The notes under the pieces are model-generated. The model had not been told where the DNA came from and made no database searches. It saw only the letters and a list, made by a program, of their open reading frames with translations. A program made the translations under genes and the position numbers. 64,000 nt of DNA. It comes from JADJNY01 sp046349615. Lineage in GTDB: Bacteria; Planctomycetota; UBA1135; GCA-002686595. The stretch covers positions 1 to 64,000 of the forward strand of contig JAXMBZ010000011.1 of NCBI GenBank assembly GCA_046349615.1. The letters run 5' to 3'. Positions 38,523 through 47,416 of this stretch are shown here, piece by piece (the stretch's first letter is position 1; each line of letters begins with the position of its first letter).

Positions 38523-39506
38523 ATGTCGCCCGGCGCGATCGATCGGCTGAACGTCGGACTGATGCTCGCCGCGCTCGGTGCTGCGTTCGTCGTGCCGTTC
38601 GAGCTCTTCCTCGCGGCGTACGCGGTGCTCGGACCGCTCCACTACCTCACCGAGATCGCCTGGCTGCACGAGCGGCGCTACTTCACGCGCGGCCGCGGCG
38701 ACGCGCTCGTTCTCGCCGGCCTCGCCGTGCTCGCGACGCTGGGCGCGCCGTTCGTGCTCGGTTCCCACCACGTGCACGCGCTCGCGCCGTTCGCGCCGCA
38801 CCTCACGTTCGCCGCGTTCGGCTGCGCGCTCGTGTTCGCGCGCTTCGAGCGGCCGTTGGAGCGCGTGCTCGGCGTGCTCGCCGTCGCCGCACTCGTCGTC
38901 GCGTTCGCCGCCGTCGCCCCGCACGCGTGGTTCCTCTTCGGCCTCTTCGTGACGACGATTCTGCACGTCGCGCTCTTCACGTTCCTCTTCATGCTCTACG
39001 GCGCGCTCAAGAGCGGGAGCCGCGCGGGGCTCCTCGCCGCGGCCGCGATGGTCGTCTGCGGCGCCGCCGCGTGGCTCGCGCCCGTGCACGAGCCCGCGGT
39101 CGCGTCCGAATACGCGCGCGCGAGCTACGTCCCGTTCAGCGGGCTCAATCGCGAGCTCCTGCGCCTGCTCGGCGCCGACCCGAGCGCGGCCGGGATCTTC
39201 GCGAGCGAGACGGGCACGCGCGTCATGCGCTTCCTCGCGTTCGCGTACACGTACCACTACCTGAACTGGTTCTCGAAGACGTCGGTCATCGGCTGGCACC
39301 GTGTGCACAAGGGCAAGCTCGCGCTGACGGCCGCGCTCTGGATCGCGTCGCTCGCCCTCTACGGCGCGAGCTACGAGCTCGGCGCCCGCTGGCTCTTCCT
39401 CCTGTCGTTCGCGCACGTGATCCTCGAGTTCCCGCTGAACCACGTGTCGTTCGCGGGGATCGGGAGCGAGCTCGCGCGCCGCTTCGCTCCCTCGCGGGGA
39501 GCGTGA
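38523..39506 (+). CDS. Polytopic membrane protein, His-rich, unknown function
   Basis: 327 aa with about eight hydrophobic helices. Histidines and aromatic residues line several helix ends: LGPLHYLTEIAWLHERRYF, GSHHVHALAPFAPH, FVTTILHVALFTFLFMLYG, AYTYHYLNWFSKTSVIGWHRV and HVILEFPLNHVSF. I do not recognise the family with certainty. The spread of membrane histidines could bind metal or haem, as in Brp/Blh-like or desaturase-like membrane enzymes, but the motifs do not match either. Start at 38523 chosen because the membrane-protein sequence begins there; upstream is repeat-like. Confidence 0.75.
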   Translation: MSPGAIDRLNVGLMLAALGAAFVVPFELFLAAYAVLGPLHYLTEIAWLHERRYFTRGRGDALVLAGLAVLATLGAPFVLGSHHVHALAPFAPHLTFAAFGCALVFARFERPLERVLGVLAVAALVVAFAAVAPHAWFLFGLFVTTILHVALFTFLFMLYGALKSGSRAGLLAAAAMVVCGAAAWLAPVHEPAVASEYARASYVPFSGLNRELLRLLGADPSAAGIFASETGTRVMRFLAFAYTYHYLNWFSKTSVIGWHRVHKGKLALTAALWIASLALYGASYELGARWLFLLSFAHVILEFPLNHVSFAGIGSELARRFAPSRGA

Positions 39507-39669
39507 TCGGAGCGCCGATGCACGGAATCCGTGCCGACCTCTCGAGCGGTCACGTCGAGCTCGCGACCGCGCGCGCGCGCCGCGCCGCGCCGGTCTCGGC
39601 TCGGGCACGCCGCGTGCCGGCGCGCGCGCCGTGAACTCGCTCCTCCCCGTGGTCCCCCGTGCACGCGCC

Positions 39670-40515
39670 ATGTCCCTGAACTCCCCCGCGCTCGCCGTCG
39701 CGCTCCTCGCGTCGTTCTCCGCTCTCCCGCAGGCGTCGACGCCGTCGACCACGACGCCCGCGCACGCGGCGCTGCCGCGGGAGAAAGGCGTGCTCTACGG
39801 CGTCGTCGGCCGCAACGAGTCCATCCCGAACGGCTCGCTCCTGCGCGTCGACCTCGCGAAGCTCGCGATCGAGGACCTCGGCCCCGTCGCGGCTCACGAC
39901 GGCCTCCACTTCCCCACCGACGCCGCGCTCGATCCCGAAGGCAAACACCTCTGGATCGCGCAGACGAGCTTCGGCGGCACGCCCGAAGCGTGGCGCACCG
40001 TACTGCAGCGCATCGAGCTCGCGACGCGGAAGGAAGACCGCTGGATCCCGGTGAGCGGGACGACCTACCTCGACGCGCTCGCGTTCGACGCCGCGGGCCA
40101 CCTGCTCGCGATCGAGCGCTCGAGCGTACCCGAGAACCTCGTGCGCGTCGATCGCACGAACGGCACGTTCACGCGCCTCGGCGACACCGGCGACTTCGGC
40201 GTGCGCGGCCTCGCGTTCCACGGCGCGGAGCTGTGGGCCGTCGCCGAGAAGCGCGTCCCCGCACCGCAGCACGTCGAGGAACTCCTCCGACTGGACCCCG
40301 CGAACGGACACGTTCTCGCCCACACGCCGATCCCGGTCGGCACCGACGAGCACGCGCTCGCGCTCGCCTTCACCCCGAGCGGCCGCTGCCTCCTCTCCCT
40401 CCAAGGCCCGAGCTCGCCCCCCGGCCGCATCGCGTCGATCGACCCCACGACGGGCGCGCTGACGACCTGGATCCAAAACCTCCTCGTGCCGCACGGAATG
40501 CAGGCCGCGAAGTAA
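39670..40515 (+). CDS. Secreted beta-propeller-like protein
   Basis: 281 aa from ATG at 39670; a GTG at 39631 would add 13 residues before the signal peptide (MSLNSPALAVALLASFSALP). The mature chain has repeated blades: VLYGVVGRNESIPNGSLLRVDL, DGLHFPTDAALDPEGKHLWIAQ, TYLDALAFDAAGHLLAIERSS, GVRGLAFHGAELWAVAEKR, EHALALAFTPSGRCLLSLQG. This reads as an SMP-30/lactonase-like or quinoprotein-like propeller, but catalytic residues are not evident. It converges on the gene at 40915 with repeat copy 2 in between. Confidence 0.75.
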   Translation: MSLNSPALAVALLASFSALPQASTPSTTTPAHAALPREKGVLYGVVGRNESIPNGSLLRVDLAKLAIEDLGPVAAHDGLHFPTDAALDPEGKHLWIAQTSFGGTPEAWRTVLQRIELATRKEDRWIPVSGTTYLDALAFDAAGHLLAIERSSVPENLVRVDRTNGTFTRLGDTGDFGVRGLAFHGAELWAVAEKRVPAPQHVEELLRLDPANGHVLAHTPIPVGTDEHALALAFTPSGRCLLSLQGPSSPPGRIASIDPTTGALTTWIQNLLVPHGMQAAK

Positions 40516-40914
40516 CCCCCCAGCGAGCGACGACGCCTCCGCCGCACGTCGATCCGCCAAGCTGAGGAGCCACGCGCAACACGTCGATCCGCCGACGAAC
40601 GCGAGCCCCACGAACGGCGCGCGCCCCTCAATCGCTCGCTCCCACCCCGGCGATCCCGTCCTCGGCCCGCGCCCCACTCCCTGGGAGACCCTAGAACTCC
40701 GCACGCTCTCCGACCGGTTCCTCCGGTCGGAGAGCGTGCGGAGTCTGGGATGCGGAGCACCCACATGTGCGCCTTTGCGCCCAGTCTCCGTTGCTCCTCA
40801 CCCGCCTCCCGCGCTCCCGACCGACACGATTCCCCGCGCAAGCCGCCCCCAAAACCACACGAGGCGCAGCGCCCAAGACGCCACGCCCCGCCGCCGAGTC
40901 GAGCGCGACCGTCG
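40516..40914. other. 400-bp convergent intergenic region containing repeat copy 2
   Basis: No gene seen. It holds the reversed double-hairpin element (40691-40765) and, at 40811-40827, the reverse complement of a 17-bp block that also lies upstream of copy 3. Confidence 0.6.
40691..40765 (-). repeat. Double-hairpin repeat element, copy 2 (reversed)
   Basis: On the minus strand: small hairpin TGGGTGC-TCC-GCATCCCA (40763-40746, with a bulged T), then a perfect 22-bp stem (arms 40744-40723 and 40717-40696) with AGGAA loop, then TTCTAGGG. Compared with copy 1, the closing pair of the small hairpin has changed from C-G to T-A and an inner A-T pair to G-C. The stem interior is unrelated in sequence but still fully paired. 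Confidence 0.85.
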
Positions 40915-42135
40915 TCACCTCACGACCCGCTCCGCCTCCTGCACCGCGTCGAGCGCCCGCTTCTCCTCGCCGCTCAACGTCCGCCCACGGAACGTGCGAT
41001 CGTCGTGCGCGCGAATCCCATGCAGCGCGAGATACCGATCGAACCACCGGCGCGATTCGAACCTCCCCTGCGCCGCATCGCTCGTCACCGCCGCGATCCA
41101 CACCGCCTCTTCGTCGAGCGGATCGAACCCGACCGCCTCCGACGCGAGCTTCGCCGCGCGTTGACGACGATCCGTCTTCGACATCCCCGCGATCGCCTTC
41201 GTCGCCGGCACCGCGCTCACGCGATCCGGATCGAGAGCGCGCGCCTGCGGCACGAGTTCCTCCGCCTGCGCGACGCGGCGCGCGCGATCGGCGAGCTCCT
41301 CGCCGCACTGCTCCGCGAGCGCGGTCGTGAAGAGCGGACGCGACATCGCCGACTCCGCCGCGTCGAGCCGCGCGAGCAGCGGATCGAGGTCGCGCTCGAT
41401 GCGCTCGTGGTCGTGCATGCGCGTGAACATCAGGAGCTGCTCGTGCTCCCGCTGCCACGGCGCGTTCGATCCGTAGGCGCACGGCAGATCGCGCAGCGCG
41501 CGCAGGTCCTGGCGGATCGCACGCAGCCGCGCCGCCGCGAGATCGCAACGTTCGCACAGCGCGGCGACCTCGCCGTCCGTGAGGTCGACCCAACCGTCGG
41601 TCTGCGCCGAGAGCAGGCGCAGCGCGCCGCGGAGGTCGAAGAGCTCCGCCGCCGCGCCGTCGATCACGTTCGCGCGGACGCGGAAGCGCTGATCGGTGAG
41701 CAGGCGCGCGAGCCCATCGGCTTGCGCGCCGCCCGTGCGCAGCACACGGCCGACGTCGGACGCGAGCTCGTGGAAGCGCGCGCCGAGACGCGCCGGTGTG
41801 CCGGACACGTCGCCGAGGAGCGCGTAGACGCCCGACTCCTCGTAGCGCACGTCGACGGCGTCGATCTCGAGCTCGACGTCGCGCGCGAGCGTTTCGAGCT
41901 CGGCGAGGAACGCCTTCTCGGGGCCGTCGTTCGAGCGGAAGAAGCGCTCGAGCTCTCGACGTGTGCGGCCGTAGCCGAATCCGGGCGCTCCGTCGGGCGC
42001 GCGCGGAGCACCGAAGTCGTCGGAACGCGCGCGAAGCGTGGAGAAGCCGGCGGGACGTGTGGCGACGCTCGTCGTCTTGGCCCCTGCCGGATGCGGAGAC
42101 GAAACGAGCAGCGTGAACAGAGCAACTGCGAACAT
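40915..42135 (-). CDS. Exported hypothetical protein
   Basis: 406 aa; the ATG at 42135 has GGGGAG a few bases upstream and opens a signal peptide (MFAVALFTLLVSSPHPAGA). The mature chain is mostly helical and charged, for example GRTRRELERFFRSNDGPEKAFLAELETLARDVELEI and a late RRQRAAKLASEAVGFDPLDEEAVWIAAVTSDAAQGRFESRRWFDRYLALHG, which resembles a TPR-like or doxX-free helical repeat. I do not recognise it. The gene for a helix-hairpin-helix protein ends 52 bp upstream on the same strand, so the two may share a transcript. Confidence 0.7.
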   Translation of the reverse strand: MFAVALFTLLVSSPHPAGAKTTSVATRPAGFSTLRARSDDFGAPRAPDGAPGFGYGRTRRELERFFRSNDGPEKAFLAELETLARDVELEIDAVDVRYEESGVYALLGDVSGTPARLGARFHELASDVGRVLRTGGAQADGLARLLTDQRFRVRANVIDGAAAELFDLRGALRLLSAQTDGWVDLTDGEVAALCERCDLAAARLRAIRQDLRALRDLPCAYGSNAPWQREHEQLLMFTRMHDHERIERDLDPLLARLDAAESAMSRPLFTTALAEQCGEELADRARRVAQAEELVPQARALDPDRVSAVPATKAIAGMSKTDRRQRAAKLASEAVGFDPLDEEAVWIAAVTSDAAQGRFESRRWFDRYLALHGIRAHDDRTFRGRTLSGEEKRALDAVQEAERVVR

Positions 42136-42187
42136 GGAACTCCCCTCGCCGGATGCGGGGGAATTCCTGCCTGGAAGAGCTCCGTCC

Positions 42188-43153
42188 CTAAACGAACGGA
42201 CCGCCCGCCCCCTCGCGATCGGCCTCGAATGTGGTGGGCCGTTCTTTCGGAGCGGGAACCGGGGTCCGCTTGAGACCATCCGGTAGATCCAACGTCGCCT
42301 CGGGCCGCTTCAACGCGAACGGAAGCTCCGAGCGCGAAAACTTGTCCGACTCGACGACGCGCGAGGCCGAAAGCGGCTCGGCCGGCGAGCTCGTCTCGCG
42401 CGCGGGCGGCAGCGCGCGGCGCGCGAGCGCGACGAGCCGCGCGAGCCGCGAGTAGCCCACGGGAACGCGCCTCATGAGCTCGACCGCGTCCGCGCGCGCG
42501 AGGAGCTCGAGCGAAGCGACCCCCGCGGCGGAAAGGCGCGCGACGAGCTCGGCGTCGAGCCCGTCGAGGTCGTGCGGGTGGAGCGGCGTGCCGAGTTCGG
42601 ACGGCGGCACGACCGCGAGCTCTTCGCCGCGCTCGGCGGGGTTCACGCGCTCGAAGCGCTCGAGCGACGTGCTCGACGGCGCCTCGTTCGCGTCGTCCTC
42701 GGCGTCGCGGGAGCGCCAGGTTTCGACGACGCGGGCGAGCAGGCGCTTCTCGCGCGAATGGAGCTCGATCGCGACGCTCTCGCCGGGGCTCGCGGCGCTG
42801 TGGACCGCGCGCGTGTCGAGCGCGGGCGCGAGTTCCGCGGCCGCGTCCTCGATGGACTCGGAGGTCGCGACGGGGTCGTGTTCGCACTCGTCCTGCGCGA
42901 CCACGAGCGGGGCGCGCGGACTCGGCTCGGCGTGCGGGGCGGGACTCGCGCTCCCCTGCAGGCGTTCGCGCAGCGTGCGCGCTTCCTTTTGAAGGCGCCG
43001 CGCCGCCGCGGGCGTGCAGGGGACGAGCGCTCCGAGGCGCTCCGAGTCGAGCGCCACGACCGCATCGAGCGTCGCGCAGCCCGCCTGGCGCAGGCGCTTC
43101 AGCGTCGCCGGTCCATCCGCATGCAACGTGCACAAGAGAGCCATCGCGTCCAT
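42188..43153 (-). CDS. Protein with two helix-hairpin-helix-like regions
   Basis: 321 aa from MDAMALLCTLHADGPATLKR (ATG 43153, GAGGTGG nine bases upstream). Residues about 12-60 (LKRLRQAGCATLDAVVALDSERLGALVPCTPAAARRLQKEAR) and about 205-250 (LVARLSAAGVASLELLARADAVELMRRVPVGYSRLARLVALARR) each have the 'helix, G-hairpin, helix' pattern of HhH repeats seen in DNA-binding or scaffold proteins. Between and after them the chain is Ser/Glu/Pro-rich and likely disordered. An earlier in-frame start would add 65 residues, mostly Arg-rich. DNA binding is possible, not shown. Confidence 0.65.
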   Translation of the reverse strand: MDAMALLCTLHADGPATLKRLRQAGCATLDAVVALDSERLGALVPCTPAAARRLQKEARTLRERLQGSASPAPHAEPSPRAPLVVAQDECEHDPVATSESIEDAAAELAPALDTRAVHSAASPGESVAIELHSREKRLLARVVETWRSRDAEDDANEAPSSTSLERFERVNPAERGEELAVVPPSELGTPLHPHDLDGLDAELVARLSAAGVASLELLARADAVELMRRVPVGYSRLARLVALARRALPPARETSSPAEPLSASRVVESDKFSRSELPFALKRPEATLDLPDGLKRTPVPAPKERPTTFEADREGAGGPFV

Positions 43154-43469
43154 GAACACACCCACCTCGCACCCGAGCCTCCGGGCGCGGCGGTCGGTGT
43201 AGACAAATGGGAGGCGCGAAGCCAGAGGCGGGATCGTGATCCGGGGGGCGGCACGGAGTTCGTCGAGCTCGCCGGCGACCCCGCCGGTCTCCGCTCGCAT
43301 GGGCTCCGTGTCGCCCGCCGTCCACCTCGGCGCTCGAGCGGCTCGCACGCACGCCGAGCCTCCGCGGTCGTTCGTCGGTCGCTCGTGGCCGACGCGTTCG
43401 TCCGAGAGCGAAGTCGAGCGGGGACGGAGCCGCGAGCCCCGTCCCCGCTCGCAGTCGATCTTGGGCGCG
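43154..43469. other. 316-bp gap upstream of the HhH gene
   Basis: No gene seen. If the HhH protein starts at an earlier in-frame ATG, part of this stretch would be coding. Confidence 0.45.
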
Positions 43470-45884
43470 TCAAGGCGTCCAGATCGCCAGCACGCCGTTC
43501 GTGATGTTGAGCGTCGAGGACGTGCAGAACGTCTGCGCGTTGCGGTAGCTCACCTGGTACGCGACCATCGCGCCGAGCGGCGGGAGTTGGCCGCGAACGC
43601 TGATCAGCGTCTCCCCGGGCACGGGGTACGTCGCGGCGCCGCTCGCCGCGGCCTTCGTCTTCAAGCGCACGATCGTGCCCGTGCCGCAGCGCAGGCCGTC
43701 GCCGAAGGTGAACGGGGTCCCGTCGACGACGTTCTCCTGGAAGAACCAGCACGTCGTCGTCGCGGGCACGCCCGTGACGTGCAGCGCGAACGTGTCGTTC
43801 AACATCGAGTTGACGCCGGACGCGTCGAGCAGGGCACCCGCGGCGTTGATCGAGTTCGCGCAGCCGTGTCCGATCGCGCCGTTGTTGTTGCACGGGCACG
43901 CTCCGATGGAACCGTCCCCGGAGCAGTAGCTCGACAAGAACCCGCCCGACTCCGTGTCGGCGACCGTCCCCCGCACCGTCGACGGCGAGCCGCTGCCGGC
44001 CGTGGTCGCGTATTGGAGCGAGACGATGGCCGCGCGGTGGACGAAGGACGGATCCGCGCCGGCGACGACCGGACAGGCGAGGCTCGGCCAGGCGCGGAGC
44101 GTCGAGTTCCCGCCGACGTCGAAGCTCGAGTTCGACCAGAGCGTGGCGCCGTTCGGGACCGTCGGCGCGAAGCCGAGGAACACGGGGTGATCTTCGAGCG
44201 AGCCCAGCTCCGTGCTCGATCCGTTCGCCCGGACGATCACGACTTGGAACTTGGAGCCGTCGTATTCGACCGCGGGCGAGAGCGAGGACGTCCCGAGTTC
44301 GACGGGATAGCTGTGGTTGAACTGCCCGGAGCTCGAGGGGTCGGGGTTGAGCATCTGCATCCAGGCGTCGTACTGCGACACCCCGTCGAACTTCTGCCAC
44401 GCGACGAGGTTGATGCGCGTGCCCGGGATCGGGCTCGACACGGCGGCCGTCGTCAGCTGTTCCGCCCCGACGCTCGTGACGATCACGTGGGCCGGATCGG
44501 TGATCGCCCCGTTCGTCCCGACGCGCGCGGTCCAGATCTGACTCGACGAGGCGCCGCTCGCGTGCCGCTCCCATGCGAGCGTCCACTCGACTCCGTCGTT
44601 GCTGCGGGAGATCGCCGAGAGAAGGTGTTGCGCGCCCGGCTGCGAGCCGAGCGTGTAGGGCGAACCGCTCGCGAAGTTGCCGTTCGTGTCGAGGATCCCG
44701 ACCCGGACGACGAACTGGGCGCCGGCGAGCAGGTCCGAATAGGTCAGGCAATACGGCGTCGGACCGCTCGCGCGCGGATCGCCGCCGACGCGCGAGCCAG
44801 CGGCCGAGTTGATCGTGGGCACGCCCACGGTGCGCAGGAGCGAGGGCGCGGAGGATCCCGGCGCCGGGAGCCAGCGTCCGTCGACGCGGTACGTCGAGCC
44901 CACGTTCACGTCGCCGACGATCAGGAACTGCCGCGCGGCGCGGTTGTCGGCGCAGTGGGGAGAGAGCCACGAGTTCGTCGAGAGGTCGACGAAGCCCGTC
45001 GAGAGTTGCCCCGCCGACGGATCGTCGCCGTAGAAGGCGTAGATCGGGTCGTACTCGCCGTTGACGAGCTCGCCGTACACGACGAGCCACGTGTGCGAGT
45101 CGGGGTCGTAGGCGACGTCGGGGCGGCGGAACACGCGGTTCGCCGTGCCGTCGACGACGAACGTGCTCACGACCGGATCGAGCGTCACAGGCAGCGTTGC
45201 GTGCGCGAGGAACTCGGCGTCGACACGGAGCTCGACCGCGCCGTCGACGACGTGCATCGAGGCCGCGCGGCGCGCACCGCGCGCGTCGATCGCGACGGCG
45301 CCGGTGTACGTGACGCGACCGAGCTCGTGCTCGAGCTCGACGCCGTCGGGGCCTTCGCGCAGCGCGAGGTCCGTGTCGAGCGGGATCGTCACGACGAGCT
45401 CACCCGCGCGCGGGAGGCTCGCGAAGACGAAGCTCTGCTCGATCGCGTCGGGCGTGAGGTCGTACGTCTCGACGAACGGGCCGCGCGCGAACGCGACGTG
45501 ATCGTGCGCGCGGGCGGCGAGCGCTCCCGCTCCGAACTCGAGCGGCTCGCCGCCGACCGTCACCGCGCTCGGCGAGAGCGCGAGCGGGTGGTGCTGCGTG
45601 CTCTTCTCCCCGAGGATCGGGTAGTACGTCGCGCCGTCGGCGCCGAAGCTCGCCTTGTACTGCGCGCCGCGCGCCCAGATCACCTGCGGCTGCTCCGCGG
45701 CGTTGTCGAGGTCGCTGGGTTGCGTGTAGTGGACGCGCGCGGGGTCGGGAACGGCCGGAGCGAGCTCCGTGATCGCCGCGGTGGCGGGCGAGTGGGAGCT
45801 CGTCGGCGAGAGGCGCAGGGGCTGGAGGTCCTGCGGGACGAGGAGCGCGGGAGCCAGAGCGGCGAGGAGGACCGGGAGCGGCAT
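43470..45884 (-). CDS. Large secreted protein with Cys-rich C-terminal domain
   Basis: 804 aa; start MPLPVLLAALAPALLVPQ at 45884 with AGAAGG upstream. The N-terminal ~260 residues are beta-rich (LALSPSAVTVGGEPLEFG, VTIPLDTDLALREGPDGVELEHELG). From about 250 to 640 there are propeller-like repeats around dates or events (RRPDVAYDPDSHTWLVVYGELVNGEY, NDGVEWTLAWERHASGASSSQIW, TRINLVAWQKFDG, SPAVEYDGSKFQVVIVR). The last ~150 residues are a diverged copy of the shared domain (CSGDGSIGACPCNNNGAIGHGCANS to LNITNGVLAIWTP). Predicted to be exported and surface-retained; no enzyme motif seen. Confidence 0.85.
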   Translation of the reverse strand: MPLPVLLAALAPALLVPQDLQPLRLSPTSSHSPATAAITELAPAVPDPARVHYTQPSDLDNAAEQPQVIWARGAQYKASFGADGATYYPILGEKSTQHHPLALSPSAVTVGGEPLEFGAGALAARAHDHVAFARGPFVETYDLTPDAIEQSFVFASLPRAGELVVTIPLDTDLALREGPDGVELEHELGRVTYTGAVAIDARGARRAASMHVVDGAVELRVDAEFLAHATLPVTLDPVVSTFVVDGTANRVFRRPDVAYDPDSHTWLVVYGELVNGEYDPIYAFYGDDPSAGQLSTGFVDLSTNSWLSPHCADNRAARQFLIVGDVNVGSTYRVDGRWLPAPGSSAPSLLRTVGVPTINSAAGSRVGGDPRASGPTPYCLTYSDLLAGAQFVVRVGILDTNGNFASGSPYTLGSQPGAQHLLSAISRSNDGVEWTLAWERHASGASSSQIWTARVGTNGAITDPAHVIVTSVGAEQLTTAAVSSPIPGTRINLVAWQKFDGVSQYDAWMQMLNPDPSSSGQFNHSYPVELGTSSLSPAVEYDGSKFQVVIVRANGSSTELGSLEDHPVFLGFAPTVPNGATLWSNSSFDVGGNSTLRAWPSLACPVVAGADPSFVHRAAIVSLQYATTAGSGSPSTVRGTVADTESGGFLSSYCSGDGSIGACPCNNNGAIGHGCANSINAAGALLDASGVNSMLNDTFALHVTGVPATTTCWFFQENVVDGTPFTFGDGLRCGTGTIVRLKTKAAASGAATYPVPGETLISVRGQLPPLGAMVAYQVSYRNAQTFCTSSTLNITNGVLAIWTP

Positions 45885-46106
45885 GGGCGACCTTCTTGGG
45901 GAAGCGGAACGGGGTCGCCTCGCAGGCGCGGTGCCCGTCGAGGCGTCCCCCCGCCACCTGCGGCGGCCGAGGGCGGGAGACTCGGATTCCGTGCCTTTTC
46001 GGCGGAGATCCGTCCCGGGTGTCGTCCCACGGGGCGCAACGCGGCCCGGCGGAGCGCAGCACTCCGCCCGAGCGCCCCCCATCGCGAAGCGCTCACCGCC
46101 TTCGCG

Positions 46107-47330
46107 CTACCCCCGCGCCCGCACCTTCACCGTCTCGCCGACGGCGTTCAGCATCCGCCGCAGCTCGTCGTAGTCGGGATGCTGCATGCGGATCCACGCG
46201 TTCGCCATGTACCCGCCCGCGACGCCCTGCGTCGGCGTGCCGGGCGGCGGCAGGTAGTAATCGAGGATGTGCCGCCCGAACGCGTGCTGCACCTTGTCGA
46301 ACCCGTCGTAGCCCGTGATGCGCCCGTCGCACTCGGGGCGCAGCGCGATCATGCCGCCCGCGCGCGCGCGCGACGGCTTCGAGTCGGTGCGGCCGTGCAC
46401 GATCGCCTTCGCCCACTCGACGTACAGGTCGAGGTCGTTCGCGGCGCCGTAGATGTCCCACACGCGAACGCCCGGCGGACGGCACCCGATCTCGCTGAAC
46501 TTGAGCCCCTTCGGCCCGAAGAACCACTCCATGTGCGTCGCCGACGTCCCGATGCCGAGCGCCGTGATGACCTTCTGGCCCATCTCCTTCAGCTCGGCGT
46601 AGTCGGGCGCCTCCATCCGATTCGTCAGCACGATCTGCGGCGAGATCCACCGCGTGCGCATCGCCTCGAGGACGTTCGGGTAGTAGTGGCAGATGAAGTC
46701 GTGCTGCACGCGGCCTTCGATCGAGAGCGTGTCGTAGAAGCCTTCGTGGCCCTCGATGAACTCCTCGACCGCGATCGGGGCGCCCTTGTCGACGCGCGTC
46801 GCCTTGATCGCCGTCTCGAGCTCCGCGTCGTTCGAGACCTTGCTCGTGCCCGACGCGCCCGCGCCGTCGCGCGGCTTCAGGATGAGCGGGTACCCGACCT
46901 GCTTCGCGAACGCGCGCACTTCGGCGGCGTCGCTCGTGCCGATCGACTGCGCGCACGGGACACCCGCCTTGCGCAGCACCTCCTTCATCGCGGGCTTGTC
47001 GCGGCAGAGGAACGCCGTGCGCACCGACGTCCCGGGGATCGTGCAGCGCTCGCGCACGCTCGCCGCGGCCTGGATGTGCGCCTCGACCGTCGTCTCGAGC
47101 CGGTCGACCCAGCCGCGCGACTGGATCGCGCGCACGGCGTCATAGAGCCCGTCCTCGTCGACGACCGAGCGCACCTGCTCGTAGCCGTCGAGCCACCCTT
47201 TCATCTCCGAGTCGAGCGCGCCGACGGGCGCCTCGCCGATCGCGGTGACGCGCGCGCCGACGGCCTTGAGCGCGCGCGGGAATTCGCGCTGGTTCCGGGG
47301 GAAGTTGGGCTCGACGAAGATCACGTGCAT
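46107..47330 (-). CDS. ATP-grasp ligase downstream of glycogen synthase
   Basis: 407 aa; GGAG site six bases before ATG 47330. N-terminal Rossmann-like part MHVIFVEPNFPRNQREFPRA, then ATP-grasp landmarks: MKEVLRKAGVPCAQSIGT, YPLILKPRDGAGASGTSKV (ATP-binding Lys), IAVEEFIEGHEGFYDTLSI, and GTSATHMEWFFGPKGLKFSEIGCRPPG with the metal-binding Glu/Asn-type tail. ATP-grasp enzymes join a carboxylate to an amine or thiol using ATP. The N-terminus and the THMEWF/EIGCRPPG block mark it as a paralogue of the ligases at 56296 and 57623. It follows glgA by 86 bp on the same strand. Substrates unknown. Confidence 0.88.
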   Translation of the reverse strand: MHVIFVEPNFPRNQREFPRALKAVGARVTAIGEAPVGALDSEMKGWLDGYEQVRSVVDEDGLYDAVRAIQSRGWVDRLETTVEAHIQAAASVRERCTIPGTSVRTAFLCRDKPAMKEVLRKAGVPCAQSIGTSDAAEVRAFAKQVGYPLILKPRDGAGASGTSKVSNDAELETAIKATRVDKGAPIAVEEFIEGHEGFYDTLSIEGRVQHDFICHYYPNVLEAMRTRWISPQIVLTNRMEAPDYAELKEMGQKVITALGIGTSATHMEWFFGPKGLKFSEIGCRPPGVRVWDIYGAANDLDLYVEWAKAIVHGRTDSKPSRARAGGMIALRPECDGRITGYDGFDKVQHAFGRHILDYYLPPPGTPTQGVAGGYMANAWIRMQHPDYDELRRMLNAVGETVKVRARG

Positions 47331-47416
47331 GGGGGTCTCCGGCCTCTCGTGCGAGGCCGCGCGGGGGTTCGTGTTCGGAGTCTTCGGCGTCGACGGACGG
47401 CGCGCGTCGGGCGTCC

